A stretch of DNA of 41,296 bases from Opacimonas sp040514355. Its GTDB lineage: Bacteria; Pseudomonadota; Gammaproteobacteria; Enterobacterales; Alteromonadaceae. Location: NCBI GenBank assembly GCA_040514355.1, contig JBEVCF010000028.1:1-41296 (forward strand), given 5' to 3'. Positions 16,576-24,244 of the stretch are shown piece by piece. The notes under the pieces were generated by a model that ran no database searches, was not told where the DNA came from, and saw only the letters and a program-made list of their open reading frames with translations. Position 1 is the first letter of the stretch, and every line of letters begins with the position of its first letter. Position numbers and translations under genes: made by a program.

Positions 16576-17982
16576 TCAAGCGTTTTGATTTGCGGATGCG
16601 CCTTGGTACCAATTTAACGAGTCGTGTAATGTGACCACGGTTCCGACAATGATCAAGGCCGGTGGCTTGATATCGCTTTGTTCTACCTTGTCATTGATAT
16701 CGCTTAAGGTACCTGTTAGTACGTGCTGATGAGGAAGGGTTGCCGAGGCTACAATCGCAACGGGCATATCGGGCGACATACCATGCGCAATTAACTCACG
16801 ACTGATTATAGACAAACCCGTCATCCCCATATAAAACACCACTGTTTGCTGAGTATTGACCAGTGCTGGCCAGTTCAAATCAATGGAGTCATCGCGCAAA
16901 TGTCCTGTGGCAAACACCACCGATTGGGCGTGGTCGCGATGTGTCAGTGGAATGCCTGCATATGAAGCCGCGCCGCTAGCAGCCGTCACGGCTGGTACCA
17001 CCTGGAAGGGAATATTGTGTTCTACTAGGGTTTCGAGCTCTTCACCGCCACGGCCAAAAATAAAGGGGTCGCCGCCCTTGAGGCGTACCACACGGTTGCC
17101 TGCCTTGGCTTGATCCACTAATAGCTGATTGATTTCAGATTGGGGGATGGTGTGCTTGGATTTAGCTTTGCCAACGTAGATTTTTTCGGCGTCACGGCGG
17201 ACTAATTCGACGATCTCTGGCGACACGAGACGGTCAAATACCACCACATCGGCTTTTTGCATCAGGCGCAAGGCTCTAAACGTCAATAAGTCAGGATCAC
17301 CTGGACCCGCACCGACTAAATACACTTCCCCAGTCACCGTTTGATCCGCGGCATAAGCATCTAGCGCTGTCTCAAAATCAGCTTTTGCTTTGGCGTCGTT
17401 GCCCTGCAAGATGTCTTCTGCGATATTGCCATCAAATACAGACTCCCAAAAATAGCGTCGCTGGGTCACAGAGCTTAATTTGCGTTTGACTAAATCGCGA
17501 TACTTTTGACTAAATTCACCGAGTAATTTGGTCTTGGTGGGGATAACACTTTCCAGTTTTTGGCGCAAATACCGCAACAAAACTGGCGCTACACCGCCAC
17601 TGGCCATCGCAATAATGACCGGTGAGCGATCGACAATCGACGGCGTAATGAATTCGCACAAAGGGGTGTTATCCACGACGTTGACCAATATGTTTTTGGA
17701 CGTCGCCAAAGCGTGAATATGGGCATTGACTGCACTGTCATCGGTGGCGACAAACACGAGATTAAACCCGTCGATATCACTATCTTCAAACTTGCGTTCA
17801 TGCAAAGTTAGCGCATGTTTAGCGACTAACTCTTTCACCGTATCACACGCCCATGGGGATACAACCGTGACTTGGGCGGGCGTTTTTAAAATCAGTTCCA
17901 GTTTGCGAGCGCCGACTTCACCGGCGCCAACGACTAATACTTTGAGGGACTGAGCCTTTAAAAATACGGGAAAGTACTGCAT
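16576..17982 (-). CDS. cysG: Siroheme synthase CysG (multifunctional)
   Basis: Makes siroheme, the cofactor of sulfite and nitrite reductases, from uroporphyrinogen III. The N-terminal half is the precorrin-2 dehydrogenase/ferrochelatase, with a Rossmann loop VVGAGEVGARK, Asp104 (NVVDN) and Ser128 (MASGGVAPVLLR) at the same positions as in E. coli. Residues ~215-455 are the SAM-dependent uroporphyrinogen methyltransferase (VYLVGAGPGDPDLLT, VRLKGGDPFIFGRGGEE, VVPAVTAASGAASYAGIPLT). It has 468 residues against 457 in E. coli. It begins 12 bp after the deaD stop and may be read through from it, though a weak Shine-Dalgarno suggests modest translation. No cys reductase genes are in this window. 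Confidence 0.96.
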   Translation of the reverse strand: MQYFPVFLKAQSLKVLVVGAGEVGARKLELILKTPAQVTVVSPWACDTVKELVAKHALTLHERKFEDSDIDGFNLVFVATDDSAVNAHIHALATSKNILVNVVDNTPLCEFITPSIVDRSPVIIAMASGGVAPVLLRYLRQKLESVIPTKTKLLGEFSQKYRDLVKRKLSSVTQRRYFWESVFDGNIAEDILQGNDAKAKADFETALDAYAADQTVTGEVYLVGAGPGDPDLLTFRALRLMQKADVVVFDRLVSPEIVELVRRDAEKIYVGKAKSKHTIPQSEINQLLVDQAKAGNRVVRLKGGDPFIFGRGGEELETLVEHNIPFQVVPAVTAASGAASYAGIPLTHRDHAQSVVFATGHLRDDSIDLNWPALVNTQQTVVFYMGMTGLSIISRELIAHGMSPDMPVAIVASATLPHQHVLTGTLSDINDKVEQSDIKPPALIIVGTVVTLHDSLNWYQGASANQNA

Positions 17983-17994
17983 AACAACAACTCG

Positions 17995-19794
17995 TTAGTC
18001 TTTCTTGGGCTTGCGCTTCTGGCTTTTGCCATCTTTTTTGCCGCGACCTTTGTCAGTACGTTCGCCTTTGAAAGGACTATCACGACGCGCCGGTGGCTTA
18101 TCGCTCCATTCGCGAATTGCTAGGCGTTGACCAGCCACACGAGTGCCTTGCAAGTGCGCCCGTGTTTCTTCTGGCAAGCCTTTGGGTAAGTCCACCGTGG
18201 TAAACGTATCGTAAATCTCAATCGCACCAATGTGCTTGGAGCTGATATTGGCTTCATTGGCAATCGCACCAACAATATTACCTGGTTTGACTTTGTGTGC
18301 ATGACCGACTTCGATGCGGAAGCGTTGCATACCTGCTTCTGGCTGTGAACGCTCACGTGGCTTGCGCTCGCCACGGGGACCTCGGTCACCACGCTCACGT
18401 GGGCCGCGATCTCGACCACCGCGGTCATTGCGTTCACGATATTCAGGTTTGGCATTCAAGTCAGGACGGTCACCTTCTTTGAGAATAAGCGGCTCATCAC
18501 CTTGGGCTAGTTTGGCCAAGGCTGCCATCAAAATCTCAGGAGACGCTTCGGTCTCAGTTTGGATCGTTTCGATGATAGGTAGTAATTGCTCAAGTGAATC
18601 ATCACTCAAAGCTTCAACGACCGATTCTTTAAAACGTACTAAACGCGATTCATTCAACTGAGAAATGCTCGGGATGTCCATCTTCTCAATCGTTTGCTTG
18701 GTCGCTTTTTCGATTTGGAACAATAAGCGCTTTTCACGGTGCGAGATAAATAAGATCGCATCGCCTTGGCGTCCTGCTCGACCAGTCCGACCAATGCGGT
18801 GTACGTAGGATTCTGTATCGTAAGGGATATCAAAGTTGATCACGTGGCTGACTCGCTCAACATCAAGGCCGCGCGCAACGACATCGGTAGCGACTAAGAT
18901 ATCAATACTGCCTTTTTTCAAACGTTCTACCGTGCGTTCACGCGCCGCTTGAGGAATGTCACCGTTTAACGGCTCGACATCAAATCCACGCGCAGACAAT
19001 TTTTCTGATAATTCAATCGTTGCGGTTTTGGTGCGTACAAAAATAATCACGCCATCAAAATCTTCGACTTCCATGATGCGAGTCAACGCTTCTAGCTTGT
19101 GATGTCCTGCAATCTGGCAGTAACGCTGACGAATGGTGGATGCGGTTGTCACCTTGGCAGCGATTTTGACGTGCTTAGGATCGTTTAAGTAGTTTTGTGT
19201 GATTTTCTTGATCGGTCCCGGCATGGTCGCAGAGAACAACGCTGTCTGACGCTCTTCTGGCGCGTGTGACAAAATGTGCTCAACATCATCAATGAAACCC
19301 ATGCGCAACATCTCATCCGCTTCATCCAGAACCAAGAAGCGCAAACGGTCAAGTTTTAATGTTTTGCGTTTGATGTGGTCAATCACGCGACCCGGAGTAC
19401 CCACCACCACTTGCACGCCGCGTTTGAGTTGGCGAATTTGGTTGTCGTAAGACTGACCACCATAAATCGGTAACACGCGGATTTTCTTGGAGAAACTCGC
19501 ATAGACCTGGAAAGCCTCAGCCACTTGAATAGCTAACTCACGCGTGGGCGCGAGGACCAGTAACTGAGGGTAGTTTTCTTCAACATCAATGTTGGCTAGC
19601 ATAGGTAGTGCGAACGCTGCAGTTTTGCCAGTACCCGTTTGGGCTTGGCCGAGCAAGTCGTGTCCTTCTAGGATCAAGGGAATACTTTCCGCTTGGATGG
19701 GGGAGGGTTTTTCGTAACCTACTTTCTCTAGAGCTTGTAATATTTCAGCGGGTAAGTTGAGGTCTTTAAAAGTCAAGTCGACAGTGTCGGTCAT
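17995..19794 (-). CDS. deaD: Cold-shock DEAD-box RNA helicase DeaD/CsdA
   Basis: An ATP-dependent RNA helicase for ribosome assembly and mRNA turnover at low temperature. Helicase motifs in order: Q motif (F-x-Q region near residues 9-34), Walker A AQTGTGKT (51-58), PTRELAIQ, TPGRVID, DEAD (157-160), SAT (188-190), and HRIGRTGRAGR in the second RecA domain. After a ~430-480 linker rich in Arg, Gly, Asp and Glu comes the DbpA/CsdA-type RNA-binding domain (RFRIEVGHAHKVKPGNIVGA) and a Lys/Arg-rich tail. It has 599 residues against 629 in E. coli. AGGA precedes the ATG by 6 bp. The upstream region up to the N gap is >200 bp without a gene, compatible with a long regulated leader as in E. coli deaD. 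Confidence 0.95.
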   Translation of the reverse strand: MTDTVDLTFKDLNLPAEILQALEKVGYEKPSPIQAESIPLILEGHDLLGQAQTGTGKTAAFALPMLANIDVEENYPQLLVLAPTRELAIQVAEAFQVYASFSKKIRVLPIYGGQSYDNQIRQLKRGVQVVVGTPGRVIDHIKRKTLKLDRLRFLVLDEADEMLRMGFIDDVEHILSHAPEERQTALFSATMPGPIKKITQNYLNDPKHVKIAAKVTTASTIRQRYCQIAGHHKLEALTRIMEVEDFDGVIIFVRTKTATIELSEKLSARGFDVEPLNGDIPQAARERTVERLKKGSIDILVATDVVARGLDVERVSHVINFDIPYDTESYVHRIGRTGRAGRQGDAILFISHREKRLLFQIEKATKQTIEKMDIPSISQLNESRLVRFKESVVEALSDDSLEQLLPIIETIQTETEASPEILMAALAKLAQGDEPLILKEGDRPDLNAKPEYRERNDRGGRDRGPRERGDRGPRGERKPRERSQPEAGMQRFRIEVGHAHKVKPGNIVGAIANEANISSKHIGAIEIYDTFTTVDLPKGLPEETRAHLQGTRVAGQRLAIREWSDKPPARRDSPFKGERTDKGRGKKDGKSQKRKPKKD

Positions 19795-19953
19795 GCAGAG
19801 TCCTGATTGGTATAGAGCGGTTGCACGTATCTAATCGCGCGTTAAATCAAATCGCAAAATGCGTTAGATGTAATTATAAGCGCAAATGGGCCGATAAGCT
19901 ATGTAAGAATATCGTTGTGGTTGTTTTTTCATAAAATAGCGCAGTAAAAATAA

Positions 19954-19967
19954 TTGACAAGGATCAA
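19954..19967. promoter_or_regulatory. FNR/Anr/EtrA-type box
   Basis: TTGAC-AAGG-ATCAA differs from the FNR consensus TTGAT-N4-ATCAA at one position. It lies in the non-coding stretch upstream of deaD and before the N gap. A TATAAT hexamer follows at 19983-19988 on the plus strand, which suggests it may control a plus-strand gene lost in the gap. The spacing is not the classical -41.5, so the call is tentative. Confidence 0.4.
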
Positions 19968-19989
19968 AGAACTAAACAAAAGTATAATG

Positions 19990-20008
19990 AAAAAAGCCTC
20001 CTAAGGCT
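19990..20008 (-). terminator. Small intrinsic terminator, minus strand
   Basis: AGCCT (19995-19999) pairs with AGGCT (20004-20008) around CCTA. On the minus strand the stem is followed by six T's. It would end a transcript arriving from the right, that is, from sequence now replaced by the N gap. It does not fit deaD, which starts further left and runs away from it. Confidence 0.45.
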
Positions 20009-20030
20009 CTATACTAATAAATTGTTTGAG

Positions 20031-20040
20031 NNNNNNNNNN
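20031..20040. other. Assembly gap (10 N)
   Basis: Ten N's join two contigs. The true distance and content are unknown, and a missing gene here is likely: the left side carries an FNR-like box, a -10-like hexamer and a terminator pointing at absent sequence, while the right side opens in the middle of a parB-like frame. Confidence 0.99.
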
Positions 20041-20041
20041 G

Positions 20042-20194
20042 CGACTTTTAACTTTACCTAGTGACGTAATAAAGTTAATTGAAGGTCAAAAATTAACAGC
20101 AGGTCATGCTAAAATTCTCGTTGGTCTTGAAAATGCTAGTTTTGTGGCTAATAAAATTATTGAAAAGAAGTACAAAGCTTATTTGGTTTTTTGA
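20042..20194 (+). pseudogene. Fragment of a chromosome-partitioning ParB protein, probably foreign
   Basis: The frame is open from the gap edge to TGA at 20192-20194. It reads RLLTLPSDVIKLIEGQKL, then TAGHAKILVGLENASFVANK and IIEKK, which is the helix-turn-helix core of ParB/Spo0J. The wording (LLTLP, GHAKILVGLENA) and the high A+T are closer to AT-rich alphaproteobacteria such as SAR11 or Rickettsiales than to gammaproteobacterial ParB. After IIEKK the family continues with a LSVRQ-type stretch, but here it turns to YKAYLVF and stops, so the similarity ends near 20170. Both ends are therefore artificial or broken. A chimeric contig end is the simplest reading; a decayed transferred gene is the alternative. 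Confidence 0.7.
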
Positions 20195-20291
20195 GACAGA
20201 CCAAAATGGATAGCTTATTTATAAGTTACATTCTTAATGTGATTTTGAGACTGAAGTTACATTTCATGCTAATTAACACAAGAAGATACTT

Positions 20292-20774
20292 ATGGAACTT
20301 ATTAGGGCTGATTATAACAACCCGCAGCATGCAGCAGCGATCTTAGCACTATTGTCAGAGTATGCACTCGACCCTATGGGTGGTGGTACTCCTTTACCAG
20401 AAAACACGAAGCAATGTTTGATTGGCGAATTGGCACTGCGACCATTCGCATTTTCAATTTTGGCCTATGTGGATGGTAAACCTGTGGGTTTAGCTAACTG
20501 CTTTGAAGGGTTTTCAACGTTTGCTTGCGCTACATTGTTTAATATACATGATATGGTGGTTTTGCCCGAATATCGCGGTCGTGGAATTGGCTTGGCAATG
20601 TTGGATTTCATAGAGTCAGAGGCGCGAGCGAGAGGTGCCTGCAAGCTGACCTTAGAGGTTCTGCAAGGTAATGAAGCAGCTAAACGAGTCTACAGTAAGA
20701 AGGGTTATGCGACTTATCAACTTGACCCCAAGATGGGGGCAGCTGAGTTTTGGGAAAAAAAACTATCTGATTAA
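20292..20774 (+). CDS. GNAT family N-acetyltransferase
   Basis: A single-domain acetyl-CoA-dependent acetyltransferase of 160 residues. Motif A with the pyrophosphate-binding loop is clear: VVLPEYRGRGIGLAML (residues ~96-111), followed by the helix IESEARARGACKLTLEV and the motif B region NEAAKRVYSKKGY. The N-terminal part (ADYNNPQHAAAILALLSEY) is typical of small GNATs. AAGAAG precedes the ATG at suitable distance. The gene stands alone between the disturbed parB/gap zone and a bidirectional terminator, facing tolC. The substrate cannot be told from sequence. Because it shares a contig end with a foreign-looking fragment, the continuity of its upstream region is uncertain. Confidence 0.88.
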   Translation: MELIRADYNNPQHAAAILALLSEYALDPMGGGTPLPENTKQCLIGELALRPFAFSILAYVDGKPVGLANCFEGFSTFACATLFNIHDMVVLPEYRGRGIGLAMLDFIESEARARGACKLTLEVLQGNEAAKRVYSKKGYATYQLDPKMGAAEFWEKKLSD

Positions 20775-20809
20775 TTTTTCCATTGCATTCTAAGCTTGGA
20801 GCAACAACT

Positions 20810-20846
20810 AAAAAACCTCTGACTGGCGACAGTACAGAGGTTTTTT
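20810..20846. terminator. Bidirectional intrinsic terminator between GNAT gene and tolC
   Basis: AAAAAACCTCTG pairs with CAGAGGTTTTTT, a perfect 12-bp stem; the inner loop can fold a further ACTG/CAGT pair. A and T runs on either side allow termination in both directions for the two convergent genes. Confidence 0.92.
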
Positions 20847-20866
20847 ATTGACGTATATCGTGTTAT

Positions 20867-22198
20867 TTATGAATTGGTTGTGGCAGGTATCAGTCCCTGA
20901 TTGATCGCTTCCAAATCTGCAACCGTCAGTGTGCCCGCTGCGCGTTTTAAACTGATCACCGCCGTAATAAAATCATAACGTGCGTTAGCCAAATTTTTTC
21001 GAGCGTTAAACACATTACGAGTGCTGTTCAACACATCTACAATAGTTCGCGTACCGACATCAAATCCGGCTTCTGTGGCTCTCAATGCAGATTCAGCAGA
21101 GATAACGGCTTGCTCGAAAGCTTTGATAGTCGACATGTTCGCGCGGATATCATTAAATCCATTGCGCACTTGTAGGACGGTCGCACGATAGGTTTGTTCA
21201 AGCGTTTCGCTTTCTGCAACATATCTGGCACGTGCTTGTTCGGCGCCAGCTTCGGTGGCAAAGCCAGAGAAGATAGGCACATTCAAACTAATGCCTATGC
21301 TGCTTGAATTAGTACGAGCTAGGTCAATCTCATTACTTGTGACGTCAGATCCCGTCAAAGAACCCGATAAGCCAAGCGTCGGAAGGTGGCGAGCATCTGC
21401 ACCGGCGATATCTTCTTTAGCAATATCAACGGCAAAACGAGCGGCTTGCAGTTCCAAATTACTTTGCTCTGCCAAACTCAGCCATGCGTCTACGTTATTC
21501 GGCGCAGGCGCAGTAGCAGAAAAGGTATCGGTGTTGAGTACATTGATGTTGTTGTAGTACTTGCCGGTGATTTCACGCAGTTGTTCTTTGCGTAGTTCCA
21601 ACACATTTTGCGCTACGATTTCGCGCGCTACAGTGGTATCAAAATTTGCTTGGGCTTCATGGACGTCGGTGATGGCGGTTAAGCCTACTTCAAAACGCTG
21701 CTTAGTTTGTTCTAACTGACGTTCAATGGCGCGCTTTTCAGCTTGCACAAATTCCACATCATCTTGGGCGCGCAGAATATTCAAATAGGCATTGGTGACG
21801 CGTACGATCAGATTTTGCAAAGTCGCAGAATAATTCGCCTCTGATTGTTGTGCGACTTTTTCTGCACGGTCTAAACCGACCCAGTTTGCGTGGTCGTATA
21901 ACGACATACTCAAACCAATCCGGTAATTTAAGCTATCCGAATCAGTCGATGCAACAGTATTAGGGCCGGTTGGGCTTTCTGAATCAGATAGGGTGTAGCC
22001 AATACTGCCAGAAATTTGTGGCAGTAGTGAGGCGCGTGAGAGTTTGATACCGGTGTAGGCTGTGTCCCGCAATGCCTTAGCACGATTGACGACGGGGTCC
22101 TTAGCAAGAGCTTGTGTGTAAATGCTAGACAAGTCATCTGCACAAACTGAGCCTGTAAAACCTATACCAATCAGTACACTTAACAGTGTTTTTTTCAT
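20867..22198 (-). CDS. tolC: TolC-family outer membrane efflux channel
   Basis: Trimeric outer-membrane exit duct for RND/ABC efflux and type I secretion. The ATG at 22198 gives a clean signal peptide (MKKTLLSVLIGIGFTGSVCA, mature DDLSS) and has AGG upstream; a longer frame from 22225 adds nine residues that do not fit. The 443-residue protein shows the internal duplication of the family: SIYTQALAKDPVVNRAKA early and LAEQSNLELQAARFAVDIAKE in the middle, each followed by long helical repeats, and the GFDVGTRTIVDVLNSTRNVF signature near residue 390. E. coli TolC has 493 residues. It is divergent from nudF, the conserved tolC / nudF-yqiB-yqiA-parE order. No pump genes are in the window. Confidence 0.94.
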   Translation of the reverse strand: MKKTLLSVLIGIGFTGSVCADDLSSIYTQALAKDPVVNRAKALRDTAYTGIKLSRASLLPQISGSIGYTLSDSESPTGPNTVASTDSDSLNYRIGLSMSLYDHANWVGLDRAEKVAQQSEANYSATLQNLIVRVTNAYLNILRAQDDVEFVQAEKRAIERQLEQTKQRFEVGLTAITDVHEAQANFDTTVAREIVAQNVLELRKEQLREITGKYYNNINVLNTDTFSATAPAPNNVDAWLSLAEQSNLELQAARFAVDIAKEDIAGADARHLPTLGLSGSLTGSDVTSNEIDLARTNSSSIGISLNVPIFSGFATEAGAEQARARYVAESETLEQTYRATVLQVRNGFNDIRANMSTIKAFEQAVISAESALRATEAGFDVGTRTIVDVLNSTRNVFNARKNLANARYDFITAVISLKRAAGTLTVADLEAINQGLIPATTNS

Positions 22199-22348
22199 AT
22201 TGCTGCCTATAAATTCGAGTAACAAATTGCGTTAGGGTAGAGTGTATGTAAATCTAAGTCACATTGAAACCTGCGAGTCGTTTCATTCTGCCTTGATATG
22301 TAACAGAATGTAAGCCTTGTAGCTGATTATTATTGTAATGGAAACAAG

Positions 22349-22990
22349 ATGCCAACACCCCCCCAAAAAAACACCGCATTGTTGACAAAGTTCACGCATG
22401 AACACGTCAATATTACCCAGCAACACACCTTGTACTCCGGTTTTTTTAAAATGGAGCAATATACCTTACAGCACAAACTGTTTGCTGGAGGGTGGAGCAA
22501 ACCAATCGTACGTGAAATGTTTGAACGAGGTCATGCTGTTGCGTTGCTACCTTATGATCCTGTGACTGACGAATTTGTGTTGATTCAACAGTTTCGACTT
22601 GGCGCGATGGCCACCAGTGATTCGCCGTGGTTGGTTGAAGTGATTGCGGGCATGATTGACCCGGGGTTTGATGCTGAAGTTGTTTGCCACAAGGAAGCAG
22701 AAGAAGAAGCCGGCATTGCACTCTATGATGTGGTCGAAGTGTGCTCTTACCTATCTAGCCCAGGTGGTACAACCGAGCGACTGCGCTGTTTCATTGCCAA
22801 AACTGACAGTACCCAAGCTGATGGAATACATGGTGTAGAGAGTGAGTCTGAAGATATTAAAGTATTACGTGTGCCTCGCTGCGAAGCAAAAAAATGGTTA
22901 GAAACTGGCGTGATAGATAATGCTGCGGCTATAATACTGCTTCAACATTTCTTTTTGCATGAAACTAAATACCGCAATATTGATACTTAA
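22349..22990 (+). CDS. nudF: ADP-ribose pyrophosphatase NudF with altered Nudix box
   Basis: Hydrolyses ADP-ribose to AMP and ribose 5-phosphate in the cytoplasm. It has 213 residues, close to the E. coli enzyme (209). HAVALLPYDPVTDEFVLIQQFRLGA and SSPGGTTERL match the family. The Nudix box begins at GMIDPGF and continues through AEVVCHKEAEEEAGI: compared with GX5EX7REUXEEXGU, the first Glu is Phe and the Arg is Lys, while the metal-binding EEEAG is kept. I confirmed this from the codons (ggg ttt gat; cac aag gaa). The ATG has GGAAA 6 bp upstream. It is divergent from tolC and heads the yqiB-yqiA-parE set. Confidence 0.92.
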   Translation: MPTPPQKNTALLTKFTHEHVNITQQHTLYSGFFKMEQYTLQHKLFAGGWSKPIVREMFERGHAVALLPYDPVTDEFVLIQQFRLGAMATSDSPWLVEVIAGMIDPGFDAEVVCHKEAEEEAGIALYDVVEVCSYLSSPGGTTERLRCFIAKTDSTQADGIHGVESESEDIKVLRVPRCEAKKWLETGVIDNAAAIILLQHFFLHETKYRNIDT

Positions 22991-23076
22991 ATAGTGCTGT
23001 TTTTATCTTTGAAAAAGTAATGGATAACCATTGAGATGAGTGTGAAAAATTTAAGATAAATTGAGATTATGAGACA

Positions 23077-23511
23077 GTGAAACAGCTTCACAATAAAAAA
23101 TATGTGCCCCATCTCGCTAGCTTGTTAGCGATGGGTGAGCACAACTACGGCAAATTAATGAAGCTTCTCCCTGAAGTGGACGAAGTCGATTTGACGTATG
23201 ATTTTTGTGTGGGTGAAGCACTGAGTTATCGTTTACAAATCACTGAGAGCGCACGTTATACCACAACGTTGACAATGCAACAGCTCGCAACCCAGTTACC
23301 GAGTTATCTCAAACCCATTATGACGGTTCGTATGTATCACGATGCGCGAAGTGCTGAGGTTATGAGTTGTCAAAATGTAGGTCAGATCAAAGCAAGCTAT
23401 GACTATCCTAACTTACACATGCATCAAAAAAATGAAAAGTTTATGGTTAATGTATTTCTGGCGGAGTGGTTGACATTTTGCCTGCATTGGCAAGAAAATA
23501 TGGCCATGTAA
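23077..23511 (+). CDS. yqiB: DUF1249 family protein YqiB
   Basis: A conserved small cytoplasmic protein of unknown function, 144 residues, close to E. coli YqiB (140). Shared stretches include NYGKLMKLLP, YRLQITESARYTTTLTM, MTVRMYHDARSAEV, ASYDYPNLHMHQKNEK and FLAEWLTFCL. It starts with GTG at 23077 (GTG AAA CAG), the only start that matches the family N-terminus. It is followed 48 bp later by yqiA, with no cpdA (cAMP phosphodiesterase) between them, unlike enterobacteria. No function can be inferred beyond its steady company with nudF and parE. Confidence 0.93.
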   Translation: MKQLHNKKYVPHLASLLAMGEHNYGKLMKLLPEVDEVDLTYDFCVGEALSYRLQITESARYTTTLTMQQLATQLPSYLKPIMTVRMYHDARSAEVMSCQNVGQIKASYDYPNLHMHQKNEKFMVNVFLAEWLTFCLHWQENMAM

Positions 23512-23559
23512 TTAGCTTGGGTATGCTCAGCTTGATGGCTGTCATTAAGGGACATAGCG

Positions 23560-24132
23560 GTGCATCTACTTTATCTTCATGGTTTTTTAAGCTCTCCTAC
23601 ATCGCTAAAAGCTAAACAGACCAAGACCTTTGTCGCCGAACATTACCCTCATATACACGTGCATACCCCCCTGTTATCAGGTGTACCACACGTTGCTGTA
23701 GAGCAAGCAGAACAGGCATTCAAGTCGTTACCCTCTACACCAATAGGTATCATTGGGAGTTCAATGGGGGGATTTCTTGCAGGGATCTTTGCCGAAAAAT
23801 ACGATGTCAAAGCAGCCTTGATCAACCCTGCGGTTGCACCTCATTTATTATTTCCAGATTACATAGGCGAACACACGAACCCTTATACCAACGAACAGTT
23901 CTGTTTGGATGAAAGTGATATCAGCAGCATCGAACAGCATGTACTTCATGGAGTTAAGCGACCAAAAAATGTACAGGTGTATCTTGGGGATGCCGATGAG
24001 GTATTGGATTATCGTGCGGCACTGGCTTTGTATCAAGACAGTGAATGTCACGTAACACAAGGCAATGATCACGCTTATCCAGATTTCCCCCAAAAATTAC
24101 CCGCGATATTAGACTTTTTTCTCAGTCCATAA
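23560..24132 (+). CDS. yqiA: YqiA-type alpha/beta hydrolase (esterase)
   Basis: A 190-residue esterase of the UPF0227 family. It begins with LLYLHGFLSSPTSLKA, carries the nucleophile elbow GSSMGG (Ser near residue 70), and ends with the acid and histidine parts GDADEVLDY and NDHAYPDFP. E. coli YqiA (193 residues) has esterase activity on short acyl chains. The start is GTG at 23560, which directly precedes the conserved first strand. It stands between yqiB and parE as in E. coli, but a separate promoter appears to serve parE. Confidence 0.93.
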   Translation: MHLLYLHGFLSSPTSLKAKQTKTFVAEHYPHIHVHTPLLSGVPHVAVEQAEQAFKSLPSTPIGIIGSSMGGFLAGIFAEKYDVKAALINPAVAPHLLFPDYIGEHTNPYTNEQFCLDESDISSIEQHVLHGVKRPKNVQVYLGDADEVLDYRAALALYQDSECHVTQGNDHAYPDFPQKLPAILDFFLSP

Positions 24133-24142
24133 AGCGCTGTAA

Positions 24143-24171
24143 TTGCTCATTGTGAAGACACTTGCTAATAT
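24143..24171 (+). promoter_or_regulatory. Putative extended -10 promoter of parE
   Basis: TTGCTC (24143-24148) and TAATAT (24166-24171) are spaced by 17 bp, with TGC directly before the -10 (extended -10). It starts just after the yqiA stop and about 70 bp before the parE ATG. Pattern evidence only. Confidence 0.5.
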
Positions 24172-24244
24172 CGAGATAACATAGTGTCGTCCTAGTTAGA
24201 CTAGTCGTCGGTCGATACCACACACAACAATAAGTATAAATATT

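Noticed and set aside
18120..18661. Open frames of up to 115 codons on both strands over the Arg/Gly-rich linker of deaD
   Set aside because: They arise from the repetitive codons of the linker; one is a string of Arg, Ser, Pro and Gly.
19954..19988. TTGACA followed by TATAAT as a sigma-70 promoter
   Set aside because: The spacer is 23 bp, too long; the TTGAC is better explained as half of the FNR-like box.
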